A DNA stretch of 13,894 nucleotides from Verrucomicrobiota bacterium (GTDB taxonomy: Bacteria; Verrucomicrobiota; Verrucomicrobiia; Chthoniobacterales; UBA10450): assembly GCA_003221375.1 (NCBI GenBank), contig QHRI01000144.1, forward strand, positions 1 to 13,894, given 5' to 3'. The translations under genes were made by a program, and so were the position numbers. Shown here piece by piece: positions 13,612-13,894 of the stretch. Under the pieces are notes generated by a model. That model saw only the letters and a program-made list of their open reading frames with translations. It was not told the DNA's origin and did no database searches. Position 1 is the first letter of the stretch. Every line of letters begins with the position of its first letter.

Positions 13612-13636
13612 TGGCAAGCGATGCGCTTGCCCTACA
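13612..13636 (-). repeat. REP-like hairpin with GTAG head (unit B)
   Basis: GGCAAGCG (13613-13620) and CGCTTGCC (13624-13631) form an 8-bp stem with a three-base loop, followed by CTAC (13632-13635), the complement of a GTAG head. With unit A it makes an inverted pair about 32 bases apart, the layout of a BIME. Confidence 0.65.
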
Positions 13637-13677
13637 GTGCGGCATTCATAGGTTTCCGTGCGGAAGCGACGAAGACC

Positions 13678-13683
13678 AAGGAA
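13678..13683 (+). promoter_or_regulatory. Ribosome binding site of mqnD
   Basis: AAGGAA lies nine bases before ATG 13693, a normal spacing, and supports this start. Confidence 0.6.
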
Positions 13684-13692
13684 TCACACCAA

Positions 13693-13894
13693 ATGACAAG
13701 CCATACCGCTGACATCTTTACACTGGGTCATTCACCCGATCCGGATGACGCATTCATGTTTTATGCCATGGCGGAAAATAAGATCGATCTGCGCGGGTAT
13801 CGGTTCGAGCATCGACTGGAAGACATCCAAACATTGAATGAACGCGCAGTTCGAGGTGAGCTGCACATTTCCGCGATCTCGATTCATGCCTATG
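13693..13894 (+). CDS. mqnD: 1,4-dihydroxy-6-naphthoate synthase MqnD, N-terminal part
   Basis: The 67 codons present show the MqnA/MqnD fold start. TLGHSPDPDDAFMFYAMA (residues 10-27) corresponds to the family's SPCPNDTF-type motif, followed by the beta strand YRFEHRLEDIQTLNERAV and ISAISIHAY, which fits MqnD better than MqnA. MqnD makes 1,4-dihydroxy-6-naphthoate from cyclic dehypoxanthine futalosine in the futalosine route to menaquinone, in the cytoplasm. The motif reads HSPDPDD rather than the textbook SPCPND, so this is a divergent subfamily and an MqnA-type role is not excluded. The rest of the gene lies beyond the right edge. Upstream lie 485 bases rich in hairpins; its own promoter is not evident. 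Confidence 0.8.
   Translation, partial: MTSHTADIFTLGHSPDPDDAFMFYAMAENKIDLRGYRFEHRLEDIQTLNERAVRGELHISAISIHAY

Overview
The window looks like a chromosomal piece of a Gram-negative, probably soil or sediment bacterium. Verrucomicrobiota (Chthoniobacterales-like) is my best guess. The reasons are an outer-membrane barrel protein, several exported proteins, a YadA-head-type surface protein followed by a coiled coil, a futalosine-pathway MqnD start, and gene gaps filled with short tandem repeats and hairpins. The taxonomic call is inference only. No rRNA, tRNA, CRISPR array or transposase gene was seen.

Layout. 1-712 (-): start of a secreted protein of unknown function, running off the left edge. 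782-2849 (+): an ABC-2 type exporter, an ATPase gene broken by an internal deletion/frameshift and overlapping its permease gene by ATGA. 2906-3319 (+): an exported SCP2-domain protein, sharing a CTAG stop with the convergent outer-membrane barrel gene 3316-4224 (-). 4461-5132 (+): a PAP2-family phosphatase whose C-terminus may be frameshifted. 5212-6219 (+): an HpnL/LPG-synthase-TM-like membrane protein. 6051-6996 (-): an APH/Kdo-kinase-like phosphotransferase split by a frameshift. 7129-9939 (-): a UPF0173 metal hydrolase, YgfZ, and a 3-hydroxyisobutyrate-dehydrogenase-like protein; ygfZ overlaps the last by ATGA. 10077-11861 (-): an exported glutaminyl-cyclase-like M28 enzyme and ParB. 12120-13207 (+): a frameshifted surface protein with YadA-head repeats and a coiled coil, ending at a strong terminator. 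13693-13894 (+): the start of mqnD.

How the genes may work together. The left half is about envelope and lipids: ABC exporter, exported lipid-binding-type domain, barrel, lipid phosphatase and flippase-like membrane protein. The minus-strand right half is housekeeping: Fe-S repair factor YgfZ, a dehydrogenase, a secreted cyclase and chromosome partitioning. Two ATGA overlaps show translational coupling; the other links are inference.

The most unusual material is in the gaps and in small inserts. (i) Tandem 7-, 8- and 9-base repeats occupy most gaps of the minus-strand block; two of them are octamer arrays in inverted pairs that supply the stop codons of adjacent genes. (ii) A 24-bp element is shared in the same reading frame by ygfZ and parB at loop or tail positions, like a palindromic element inserted into genes. 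(iii) The 485-bp gap before mqnD is packed with GTAG-headed REP-like hairpins and a 28-bp imperfect inverted repeat. (iv) At least three genes are broken at single points, which means either pseudogenes or assembly errors.
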